This document shows, in pieces, positions 1 through 7,706 of a stretch of DNA of 64,000 nt (positions within the stretch are counted from its first letter, which is position 1; every line of letters starts with the position of its first letter). The notes under the pieces were generated by a model. That model ran no database searches. It saw only the letters and a program-made list of their open reading frames with translations, and had not been told where the DNA came from. Both the position numbers and the translations under genes were made by a program. This stretch comes from Pseudomonas thivervalensis (GTDB lineage Bacteria; Pseudomonadota; Gammaproteobacteria; Pseudomonadales; Pseudomonadaceae). Location: assembly GCF_001269655.1 (NCBI RefSeq), contig NZ_LHVE01000007.1, positions 806,001 to 870,000 on the forward strand. The letters are read 5' to 3'.

Positions 1-1222
1 CGCTGTGGAAGCGCCGTTGCAGTGCCGTGGCGCGAGCAGCGAACGTGCCGCTGACGTGACCGTCCCAAGCCAGCAGGATCGATGAGGTGAAATCGCCAAC
101 CAGGCGGTCGACATCGGCATGCAGAGGCGTGCGGTTGAACAGCGGTAGGTTGAGCAGCAGCTCGGGCGCCTCGCACCAGGCACCGAGGGCTTCACAGAAC
201 ACCGCCGCCAAGGCCATCGCCGGCGTCAGGCCGTGCTCCCGGGCGTGGCGCTCGAAGGCCTGGCGCTGGGACGGCGGCAGCCAATGGTGACGGCGCCGCA
301 CTTGGCGATCGTCGCCCTGGGGCTTGATGGGCAAGCGCGGGGCGCCGGGCAACTGATCCAGGCGCTGCAACCAATAATCCCGGGCTTGCTGATGAAGCGC
401 ACGTTGCTCGGGGCTGGCATGTTCATGGCGCAGGTCGGCCAGGTAACGGGCAAAGCTGTAGTCCAGCGCGGCCAAGGACTGTTGACGATACAGCTGCACC
501 AGGTCGCCGAGCAGGGTGCGCAGGCTCAGGGCATCGGCGGCGAGCATGTCGAGGTTCAAGTGCAGGCGCGTGCCGTCGGGCAGCAATGACAACTGGATGT
601 CCAGCACCTGACCGTGTTCAACGGCCAATTGGCGATGGGACAGCTCCGCGCGCAACGCCGCCAGCCGCTGCTGCTGTTGCTCGGCGCTGGCCTGGCGCAA
701 GTCATGCACCTTTAACCCCGGCCAAGGGCTGCGGGCGAGGATCCGCTGGCGGCCGTCGTCGAGAAACTGCGCGCGCAACATGGGGTGGCGCGCCAGCAGC
801 GCCCGCACGGCAGCGTCCAAGCGGATCGGGTCGACGTCGCGGCCATCGAATTCGTTATAGAAGTGCGCGGCTACACCGCCCAACTGCTGGCCCGGGGCGC
901 GTCCGATCCAATAAGCGTGTTGCATCGGCGCCAGTTCGAAAGGCTGGCCGTCGTCCGCGGACGTGGTGACCGCAACCGGGGTTTGAGGCGCCACCTCGAG
1001 CAGGGCCAGCCAGGCTGACAGGCGCGGGTCGGCGATCAGGTCGGCAAAACGCGCGGCCAGGCCGTGGCGGCGCCATTGGCCAGCGAGGCGAATCAGGGTG
1101 ACGGAATCCAGCCCCCATTCGATCAGGTTCGCCTCCAGGGGAATCTGGTCGGCGGGCAGGTCGAGGGCCTGGGACAGGGATTGGCGCAGCAGTGTCGCGG
1201 TTGAGGTGCTGGGAGTGGCCAT
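1..1222 (-). CDS. Non-ribosomal peptide synthetase, N-terminal part (carrier + heterocyclization domain), cut by window edge
   Basis: Open from the ATG at 1222 to the window edge (407 codons seen). Residues 1-75 look like an aryl/peptidyl carrier domain with the phosphopantetheine motif GLDS (Ser40). From about residue 93 a condensation-superfamily domain begins with FELAPMQHAYWIGR. In place of the condensation HHxxxDG motif it has the heterocyclization signature DxxxxDxxS (D225, D230, S233). Carrier-Cy order and the wording of the first Cy core closely recall HMWP2 of yersiniabactin and PchE of pyochelin, so it probably loads an aryl acid and cyclises Cys, Ser or Thr into a thiazoline or oxazoline ring. 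The adenylation domain, if present, lies outside the window. It is divergent from the ABC/receptor operon and shares a Fur-box promoter region with it. The product is inferred only to class level. Confidence 0.88.
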   Translation of the reverse strand, partial: MATPSTSTATLLRQSLSQALDLPADQIPLEANLIEWGLDSVTLIRLAGQWRRHGLAARFADLIADPRLSAWLALLEVAPQTPVAVTTSADDGQPFELAPMQHAYWIGRAPGQQLGGVAAHFYNEFDGRDVDPIRLDAAVRALLARHPMLRAQFLDDGRQRILARSPWPGLKVHDLRQASAEQQQQRLAALRAELSHRQLAVEHGQVLDIQLSLLPDGTRLHLNLDMLAADALSLRTLLGDLVQLYRQQSLAALDYSFARYLADLRHEHASPEQRALHQQARDYWLQRLDQLPGAPRLPIKPQGDDRQVRRRHHWLPPSQRQAFERHAREHGLTPAMALAAVFCEALGAWCEAPELLLNLPLFNRTPLHADVDRLVGDFTSSILLAWDGHVSGTFAARATALQRRFHS

Positions 1223-1296
1223 GGCTCAACGTCTTCTCATTGCTAGGGCCCGGACCGGGGTTGGCCCAGGCGCTGGGGGCAGGCAGTTGCTTGAGG

Positions 1297-1315
1297 GAAG
1301 ATGCTAGTCATTCTC
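1297..1315. promoter_or_regulatory. Fur box in the NRPS / ABC-transporter divergent promoter
   Basis: GAAGATGCTAGTCATTCTC matches 14 of 19 positions of the classical Fur box GATAATGATAATCATTATC. As a 7-1-7 site (1302-1316) it matches 11 of 14. It is the only clear regulatory signal in the 303-nt gap 1223-1525 between the divergent NRPS and ABC ATPase starts, so iron-dependent repression of both directions is the natural reading. Confidence 0.75.
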
Positions 1316-1525
1316 ATTTTGGCAACTACCCGGATCGAATCGTTTTTGCCCCGCATCCGCGTCTCGCTCACCGGTTGCAGCGCCGTGGTGGCTACGCACA
1401 ACGCCGATCGCTCGCAGGATGCGGTTGGAAAATGACTTGAATCGGGTAGAGCCCGCCCCATGGCCTTGACTACCGTCGCTCGCCGCCCTCATGCAGGGCC
1501 TGTGTCCCTCTGATTGGAGTTGCGG

Positions 1526-2410
1526 ATGTCTGTCGATTCGGGTTTACAAGTGCGCGGCCTGCGCAAGCGCTACAACAACGGCGTCGAAGCGCTGCGCGGC
1601 GTGGACCTGAATGTCGGCCCAGGGATGTATGGCTTGCTGGGGCCCAATGGCGCGGGCAAAAGCAGCTTGATGCGAACCCTGGCGACCCTGCAGCAACCCG
1701 ACGCCGGCAGCATTCACCTGGACGGGACGGATGTGTTGGCCGATTCCGATCATTTACGCCGCCGCCTGGGTTATTTGCCGCAGCAATTGGGCGCGTACCC
1801 GGGCGTGAGCGCACGGGACTTGCTCGATCGTTTTGCCTGGCTCAAGGGCCGTACCGACAACCGCCAGCGCCGCGAGGAAATCGAGGGCCTGCTGGACAAG
1901 GTCAACCTCCAGCAGGCCGCCCATCGGGCGCTCGCCACCTATTCGGGTGGGATGTTGCGGCGGTTCGGCATCGCCATGGCGCTGGTGGGCTCGCCACGCT
2001 TGTTGATCGTCGATGAGCCCACGGCGGGCCTCGACCCGGCCGAGCGCAACCGTTTCCATCGGGTGCTGGCCGATGTTGCCGCCGAGTCCATCGTGTTGCT
2101 TTCGACCCATATCGTCGAAGACGTCGAAAACCTCTGCAGTCGTTTGGCGGTGCTGGCCGGTGGGCAGATCATTGTCGAAGGGAGCCCGGCGCAGTTGCTG
2201 GGCGCCGAGCAGGGCCGGTTGTGGGAAGCGTCCCTGGACCGTGGCGAGTCGCTGCCGGCTGCCTTGCATGTGGCCGCCAGCCCGCAGGGCAGCCGTGTCA
2301 TCGTCCACGGCGAGCGTCCTGCCGATCCACGCTTCGTGCCCCATGCGCCGCGCCTGGAAGACATCTATTACCTGGCCCTGGCCCAGGCGGGTGAGGCGCT
2401 CGACGCATGA
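1526..2410 (+). CDS. ABC transporter ATP-binding protein (ABC-2 export type)
   Basis: A 294-residue ATPase. Walker A GPNGAGKSS is at residues 39-47, the signature is YSGGMLRR, Walker B is LLIVDEPTAGLDP, and the switch His lies in LLSTH. ATG 1526 is preferred over the upstream in-frame TTG at 1514 because GGAG at 1516-1519 sits 6 nt before it. The gene overlaps the downstream permease by 4 nt (ATGA), so the two are almost certainly one transporter. It is the first gene of a Fur-box operon ending in a FyuA-like receptor, which suggests a role in siderophore export or in handling the imported siderophore. That role is unusual: known yersiniabactin and pyochelin loci use ABC half-transporters with fused membrane domains. 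Confidence 0.9.
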   Translation: MSVDSGLQVRGLRKRYNNGVEALRGVDLNVGPGMYGLLGPNGAGKSSLMRTLATLQQPDAGSIHLDGTDVLADSDHLRRRLGYLPQQLGAYPGVSARDLLDRFAWLKGRTDNRQRREEIEGLLDKVNLQQAAHRALATYSGGMLRRFGIAMALVGSPRLLIVDEPTAGLDPAERNRFHRVLADVAAESIVLLSTHIVEDVENLCSRLAVLAGGQIIVEGSPAQLLGAEQGRLWEASLDRGESLPAALHVAASPQGSRVIVHGERPADPRFVPHAPRLEDIYYLALAQAGEALDA

Positions 2411-5400
2411 GTACCTTTGCTCTGCTGATGCGCGAGGCCTGGGTGGAAGTGCGCGCCGGTCTGCGCAGCGGCATTCCGTTGCTGGTGTTCCTTGGCCTGA
2501 CCGGCTACCTGCTGATGGCCCTGACCAACGCCGACTATGTGCAGAAAATGGGCGCCAGCGATATCGCCCGCAATGCGCCGAGCCTGATTTACTTGATGTC
2601 GTGCGGCTGTATGTTTTTCCTGTTTTTTGCCTGGGCCTGGGTGTTTGCCCAACCGGCCCTGAGGGACCGCAAGGCGCAATTGGAAGAGGTGCTGTTGGCC
2701 TTGCCGCTGTCCCTGCCGGCGCTGTTGTGGGGACGTTTTATCGGTGCGGCATTGGTGGGTGGTTTGCTCGCCAGTTCATTGATCGTCGGTTTTCTCGTCA
2801 GCCCGGTGCTGGGCTGGCTCGACTGGGTGCCGGCGGCGAGCATCGGCGCGCCCATGTGGGCGGCGCTGGGGTTTGCCTGGGTCGCCTTGCTGTTGCCGGT
2901 GAGCACCGGGATCGGCGCGTTGTATTACCTGCTGGCCTTGCGCAGCCGAGGCCTGGCCGCACCGTTTGCCTTGGCGACGGTGCTCATGCTGCTGTGGATG
3001 TTCGCGGTGGTGGTGCTCAAGGGCGGGCACATCAACCCGCTGCTGGCCGCCAGCCTCGATCCGTCGCTGTTTACCTTTGCCCTGGCCCAGGTGGAAACCT
3101 GGAGCGCCGCGCAGAAATCCCAATCGCTGTTGGCATTGACCCCGGGGTTCTGGCTTAACCGGGCGCTGTGGTGTGGGTTGCCCTTGCTGCTGCTGGCCGT
3201 CGTTTTGGCCCGCACCAGTCGCCAGGGCTTGATGGGGCGCCGCAGCGGCGCTGTGCTGGCCGAGCCACCGATGTTGTTGGCCAGCCACGTGCGCTTGCCT
3301 GGCCCGTTGTCCGCCAGCCGCTGGTCGCGGGCCTTGTGGCGCGAGGTTCGCTGGCAGGTGCGGCAGTTGTTTGCCCGGCGCATCGGCTGGGTCGCCCTCG
3401 GGTTGCTGCTGGCCATGGGCATACTCAGTGGGTTTGTCCACATCGTGTGGCATGCGCGCGGACCGATGGTGCCGCGACCGGATCTGATCTTGCCGTTGTT
3501 ATCGAGCGCGTCGTTCCTGGTGATCGCCTTCATTATCGCCGCGCTGGTGGGGCTGGTGTGCCGGCGCGACGACGTCGAAGGCTTGGGCGCAATGCTGCAG
3601 GCTACCCCGGCACCGGCGTGGCTGCGCTTGTTGGGACGGGTGGCCTGCGTGCTGGTGGCGACGCTGGTTCTGGCACTGGTGCCGGGCGTTGCCAGCCTGT
3701 TGATCAGCGCGCTGGACGCCCCCGACAATCTGGCGCCGGGCTTTGTGTTGATCTATCAGGCGCTGGTGTTCGCGCCGCCGCTGCTGGAACTGGCGATGCT
3801 CACGGTGCTGGTGCATGCGTTGATCCGTCGTTCCGGCCTGGCGTATGCGACATCGATGCTGCTGACGTTTTTCCTGGTGCTCAACCATGAATTGGGGCTG
3901 GTCAGTTATCCCGCCTACGCCATGGCGATTCCGGCCCACGTGGCCTTGTCGCAACTCACCGGCTGGGCGCCCTGGATGCCTTATCTCGCCACCTTGACCA
4001 GCTGGAAACTGGCCGGCTGCCTGGTGATGGTCGCGGTGGCGGCGTTGGCCTTGCCCCGTGGTCCGGAGCGACGCCGTCTGATCGATGTACGCCACAGCCT
4101 GCTGGGCTTGCCCGGTGCACTGCTGGTGTTGGGGGGCGTGGGTTTGCTCGGCAGCGGCGCGCTGTTGCATCGGCATCTGGTGGAGCAGGGCGATTACCAG
4201 TCGGTGGCCGAGGAACGGGCCGAGCGCGCCGAATGGGAACAGCGATGGCTGGCCGGGGCGGGCGCCTGGCAGGTGGCGGACGGGCGCTTGCACTTGCGCA
4301 TCGACAGCGTTGCACGACGCGTTGAAGGTGAGTGGACGCTGGGAACCGTGATCGCCGCCAATGGGCGCCTGGACGCAGAACTGCCGCCGGGTTTGCACGT
4401 CACGGCGGTGAGCGTCATGGGGCGGCCGGTCCTTTTCGAACAGGCGGCGGGGCATTTGCGCGTGCCTTTGGCGGAGTGCGCGGCGAGCGGCTGCAGCGTG
4501 CAACTGAACTGGACGCTGGATGCCGCCGGCTGGCCATCCGAAGGTGAGGCATTCTGGCTGGGGCCGCGAGGCGTGTGGCTGCAAGCGCGCCGGGTGATCC
4601 CACGCCTGGGCCTGGACAGCGAGCGTTTGCTGCGCGCACCGGTACAACGTGCCGAAGCCGGTTTGCCGCCTGAGGTGCCGAGTCTACCGGCAGGGTCGGC
4701 GGTCGCCGTGGACGCGGTGGCACCGGCGGGGGCGTGGCAATGGCGGATCGAGGTCGATGACCAGGCGTTCAATGGTCACAGCGCGGGGCCACTGGACTTC
4801 GCCTATCACACGGCGGCGACACAAGACCTCGACGGCGTGCAAGTGCTCGCCGATGCCGGTCGCCAGCAAACCGCCCGTGAAGCGCGCGAAGACCTGGAAG
4901 CCATGTCCGCCTGTGTAGCCCGGCGCCTGGGCAGTCACCCGACCGTCGAGTCCCTGAGCCAGTGGCCGACCGGCATGGGTACCAGTCATTTGAGCCAGCA
5001 TCATCTTGTGCTCAGCCAGACACCGGACTGGGACGTGGCGCAGGCAGGTGTCGGACGCTGGACGCGCCGCGCGCATATCGCCGAACGGCTAGCACGCAGA
5101 ATGCTTACCGACGCCAGCGACCTGCGCCAGGCCCCGGGTTACCTGTGGCTGAGCCAGGGCGTGGCCGGCGCGATCGGCTTGCTGTGTGTCGGTGACGCCG
5201 ACGGCGTTGAAGCCCGCTCGGTCTTGGTGAAATTGATGGCCGATGACTTGACCCGCGCCTTGAGCAATGACGGCGAGCCCGTCGGCACCTTGGCCACGGC
5301 CCGGGAACAGGGCTGGGTCGCGATGTACGCACCGCTGGCCAGCCTGGATTGGGTGGCCGGACAAAGCGCCGAGCAACTGACGGCAATGACCGCAAGCATC

Positions 5401-5502
5401 CGAAACGGCCAGGGATGGCCCACCGCGATCCAGCAGCTGCTGGGCGCGCCCTCCGATCAGGCGATCACCGCAGCGCTCAAGCGCTGGGGGCCTGCGCAAT
5501 GA
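2407..5502 (+). CDS. ABC-2 type permease with C-terminal degenerate M1-aminopeptidase-like domain
   Basis: A 1031-residue protein. Two blocks of hydrophobic helices (about residues 20-290 and 320-560) make two ABC-2 permease halves. A further membrane segment near 560-585 is followed by about 440 soluble residues. This layout matches the permease/M1-aminopeptidase fusions known in bacteria. Near the expected active site the sequence reads AHIAERLARRML (from about 889) and then GYLWLSQGVAG, where active M1 enzymes have HEXXH and WLSEG. No HEXXH occurs anywhere in the protein and the third zinc ligand position is Gln917, so the peptidase-like domain should be catalytically dead. It overlaps the ATPase by 4 nt and is followed 33 nt later by a TonB receptor. 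The transported substrate is not shown; siderophore or precursor is inferred from context. Confidence 0.82.
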   Translation: MSTFALLMREAWVEVRAGLRSGIPLLVFLGLTGYLLMALTNADYVQKMGASDIARNAPSLIYLMSCGCMFFLFFAWAWVFAQPALRDRKAQLEEVLLALPLSLPALLWGRFIGAALVGGLLASSLIVGFLVSPVLGWLDWVPAASIGAPMWAALGFAWVALLLPVSTGIGALYYLLALRSRGLAAPFALATVLMLLWMFAVVVLKGGHINPLLAASLDPSLFTFALAQVETWSAAQKSQSLLALTPGFWLNRALWCGLPLLLLAVVLARTSRQGLMGRRSGAVLAEPPMLLASHVRLPGPLSASRWSRALWREVRWQVRQLFARRIGWVALGLLLAMGILSGFVHIVWHARGPMVPRPDLILPLLSSASFLVIAFIIAALVGLVCRRDDVEGLGAMLQATPAPAWLRLLGRVACVLVATLVLALVPGVASLLISALDAPDNLAPGFVLIYQALVFAPPLLELAMLTVLVHALIRRSGLAYATSMLLTFFLVLNHELGLVSYPAYAMAIPAHVALSQLTGWAPWMPYLATLTSWKLAGCLVMVAVAALALPRGPERRRLIDVRHSLLGLPGALLVLGGVGLLGSGALLHRHLVEQGDYQSVAEERAERAEWEQRWLAGAGAWQVADGRLHLRIDSVARRVEGEWTLGTVIAANGRLDAELPPGLHVTAVSVMGRPVLFEQAAGHLRVPLAECAASGCSVQLNWTLDAAGWPSEGEAFWLGPRGVWLQARRVIPRLGLDSERLLRAPVQRAEAGLPPEVPSLPAGSAVAVDAVAPAGAWQWRIEVDDQAFNGHSAGPLDFAYHTAATQDLDGVQVLADAGRQQTAREAREDLEAMSACVARRLGSHPTVESLSQWPTGMGTSHLSQHHLVLSQTPDWDVAQAGVGRWTRRAHIAERLARRMLTDASDLRQAPGYLWLSQGVAGAIGLLCVGDADGVEARSVLVKLMADDLTRALSNDGEPVGTLATAREQGWVAMYAPLASLDWVAGQSAEQLTAMTASIRNGQGWPTAIQQLLGAPSDQAITAALKRWGPAQ

Positions 5503-5535
5503 ATTCGAACCATCCCTTTTGCCTGGAGTTTTTCC

Positions 5536-7683
5536 ATGTCAGCACCGCTGTCGATCCAACCGCTGCGCCGTCCCTTCGGCTGGCGGGAGAATGTCTTGAC
5601 CCAAACCCTGGCGCTGGCCTTGTCCAGCCAGATGTGCACGGCCTATGCCGCTGATTATCAACCTGCCACCAGCGCGGAGGTGATCGAACTGGCTCCGTTG
5701 ATGGTCAATGCCCGATTGAACGAAGAAAGCGCCAAGGATATTCCCTTCGGGCTTACCGTGATCGACGGACAAACCCTCGAAACCCGACGCTTGCGCACCC
5801 TTGAAGACGCATTGCGGACCACGCCGGGCGTGGATGTGAATTCCTGGGGCGGTGCCAACGACGCCAATGTGCGCATTCGCGGTGTCGGTTCGCTGAACCA
5901 GATGAGCATGGACGACGGCTCGGTGGTGTTGAATGTGGACGGGGTGCCGATGTCGGTGCGCAACGCGGCGATGGCCACCCTCGACGTTGAACAGGTGGAG
6001 GTGCTCAAGGGGCCCCAGGGTACGCTGTTGGGTCGTAACAGCGAGGCGGGCGCGATCAACGTCACCACACGCAAGCCAACGCGCGACCTGGAAGGTTATG
6101 TGCGCGGCGAGGTTGGCAGCCTCGGCCAGTTCATGACCGAAGGCGCTGTCGGCGGGCCATTGACCGACTCCCTGGCGGGGCGCATTGCCGTGCGCCGCGC
6201 CGGCTTCGATAACTGGGTCGACGACCAGCAGGACGGCGACCCGTTGACCCAGCCGCGCGACCTGGCCCTGCGCGGCAGCTTGCTGTGGGACAACGATCAG
6301 GGCACGACCGGCCTGCTGACCGCCGAGCGCCAGCGCGCCGATCATTACGCCGGCCTGGAGATGCTGCGCCCGTTTGGCAGCCGTCCCAGCCTGGACTACA
6401 CGCCTGGCACGTTCGATGGCAACCAGAAGACCAACGAGCGTTATTCCTTCGAACTCAATCATGACCTGGCGCAGGCGCGGATCACCTCGATCAGCGCTTA
6501 CACCAGCACCGATTTCAACGCGGTCAAAGGTTATGACCGCAACATCACCGAGGCGCTGTACGGTTCACCGTTCGAATACCTGATCGAAGATTCTGCCCAG
6601 GAGCGCGTCTGGAGCCAGGACCTGCGCCTGGGCTCGCTGGCGGACGCCGATGTGTTCTGGGTGACCGGGGTAAACCTGTCGCGCTCCGAGCGCAGCTTCG
6701 ATTCCGACAATTTCACCAACGGCGCACAACAGACGCGCGATTTCAGCACCAACAGCTATGCCGCCTACGGCGAGGTGACGTACCCGGTTGCCGAAGACTG
6801 GAAACTCACCACGGGCCTGCGCCACACCTGGGACCGCAAGACCTATGGGGCCGACTATTCCAGCGGCGGCGATACCGTCGGCGACAACCGCCGGTTGCAG
6901 GATAACTACAGCACCGGGCGCGTGGCGCTGAGCTACACATTGACGCCGCAGACGAACCTGTACGCGGTGCTGTCGCGAGGCTATAAATCCGCCGGTTTCA
7001 ACGATTACGCCACCTCGGTCAAGGACAGCGAGCCCTACAAGGCCGCCAAGGTGAACGCCGTCGAAGTCGGCTTCAAGCATGAAAGCGCCGAGGGGGCCTT
7101 GAGCCTGGAGGGGGCGCTGTTCCTGACCCGCGTGCAGGACGATCACCTGCTGGGGTATGACTTCAATACCCTGGCGGTCAGCGCCGTGAATGCCGACACC
7201 CGCAGCAAGGGCGCCGAGCTGTCGAGTACGTGGCATGTCACCGATGAGCTGACAGTGGGCAGCGCCATCAGCTACACCAACGCGGTGGTGACCTCCGATG
7301 CACCAGGGGTTTCTGGCGGTGATGTCGCGGCGGGAAGTCGTGTGCCGGATGTGCCGCTGTGGAGCGGCAACTTCAGCGTCGCCTGGCAGAAAGAGCTGGG
7401 CGCGTTCCTCGGCTTGCCGGCGCCGCGCCTGAACACCTTGGTCAATTATCGCGTGCAGAAAAATCGCCCGGCCGACCCGCAGAATCACTACGACCTCAAG
7501 GGCTACGCCAAGCTGGACCTGCACCTGGGCCTGGAAAGTGACGGTTCGGAAGTCTACCTGTGGGGCGACAATCTGCTCGATGCGCGCTATGACTTGTATG
7601 GGTCGTATTCCAACGATCAGGTGCTGACCGGCATGCCGGGCCGAGGGCGCTCGGCCGGCGTGGGGTACAGTTATTCGTTCTGA
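5536..7683 (+). CDS. TonB-dependent outer-membrane siderophore receptor, FyuA-like (copy 1)
   Basis: A 715-residue receptor. The N terminus carries a signal peptide ending near AYA (about residue 38). A plug domain follows with motifs such as VRIRGVGSL, VLNVDGVPM and VEVLKGPQGTLLGRNSEAGAIN. The rest is a beta-barrel ending in the aromatic C terminus YSYSF typical of outer-membrane proteins. GGAG at 5525-5528 lies 7 nt before the ATG. The plug and the barrel segment around ADTRSKGAELSSTW resemble the ferric-yersiniabactin receptor FyuA. It is the third gene of the Fur-controlled ABC operon and is strongly similar along its length to the receptor at 7707-9827, so the two are paralogues. Ferric-thiazoline siderophore uptake is inferred. 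Confidence 0.92.
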   Translation: MSAPLSIQPLRRPFGWRENVLTQTLALALSSQMCTAYAADYQPATSAEVIELAPLMVNARLNEESAKDIPFGLTVIDGQTLETRRLRTLEDALRTTPGVDVNSWGGANDANVRIRGVGSLNQMSMDDGSVVLNVDGVPMSVRNAAMATLDVEQVEVLKGPQGTLLGRNSEAGAINVTTRKPTRDLEGYVRGEVGSLGQFMTEGAVGGPLTDSLAGRIAVRRAGFDNWVDDQQDGDPLTQPRDLALRGSLLWDNDQGTTGLLTAERQRADHYAGLEMLRPFGSRPSLDYTPGTFDGNQKTNERYSFELNHDLAQARITSISAYTSTDFNAVKGYDRNITEALYGSPFEYLIEDSAQERVWSQDLRLGSLADADVFWVTGVNLSRSERSFDSDNFTNGAQQTRDFSTNSYAAYGEVTYPVAEDWKLTTGLRHTWDRKTYGADYSSGGDTVGDNRRLQDNYSTGRVALSYTLTPQTNLYAVLSRGYKSAGFNDYATSVKDSEPYKAAKVNAVEVGFKHESAEGALSLEGALFLTRVQDDHLLGYDFNTLAVSAVNADTRSKGAELSSTWHVTDELTVGSAISYTNAVVTSDAPGVSGGDVAAGSRVPDVPLWSGNFSVAWQKELGAFLGLPAPRLNTLVNYRVQKNRPADPQNHYDLKGYAKLDLHLGLESDGSEVYLWGDNLLDARYDLYGSYSNDQVLTGMPGRGRSAGVGYSYSF

Positions 7684-7687
7684 ATGC

Positions 7688-7702
7688 CCTTTGAATCAAA
7701 GG
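7688..7702. terminator. Short perfect palindrome between convergent receptor genes
   Basis: CCTTTGA-A-TCAAAGG fills most of the 23-nt gap between the two convergent receptor stop codons. The stem is perfect but the loop is a single base and no T-tract follows, so it is at best a weak bidirectional terminator. Confidence 0.3.
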
Positions 7703-7706
7703 CAGG

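Noticed and set aside
2013..3158. Long plus-strand frame of 381 codons overlapping the ABC ATPase and permease genes
   Set aside because: Arg/Pro/Gly-rich shadow of two well-supported genes in another frame; no start signal or domain.
3499..4647. Long antisense frame of 382 codons inside the permease gene
   Set aside because: Gln/His/Arg-rich composition typical of the antisense of a high-G+C gene; the plus strand encodes clear membrane helices.
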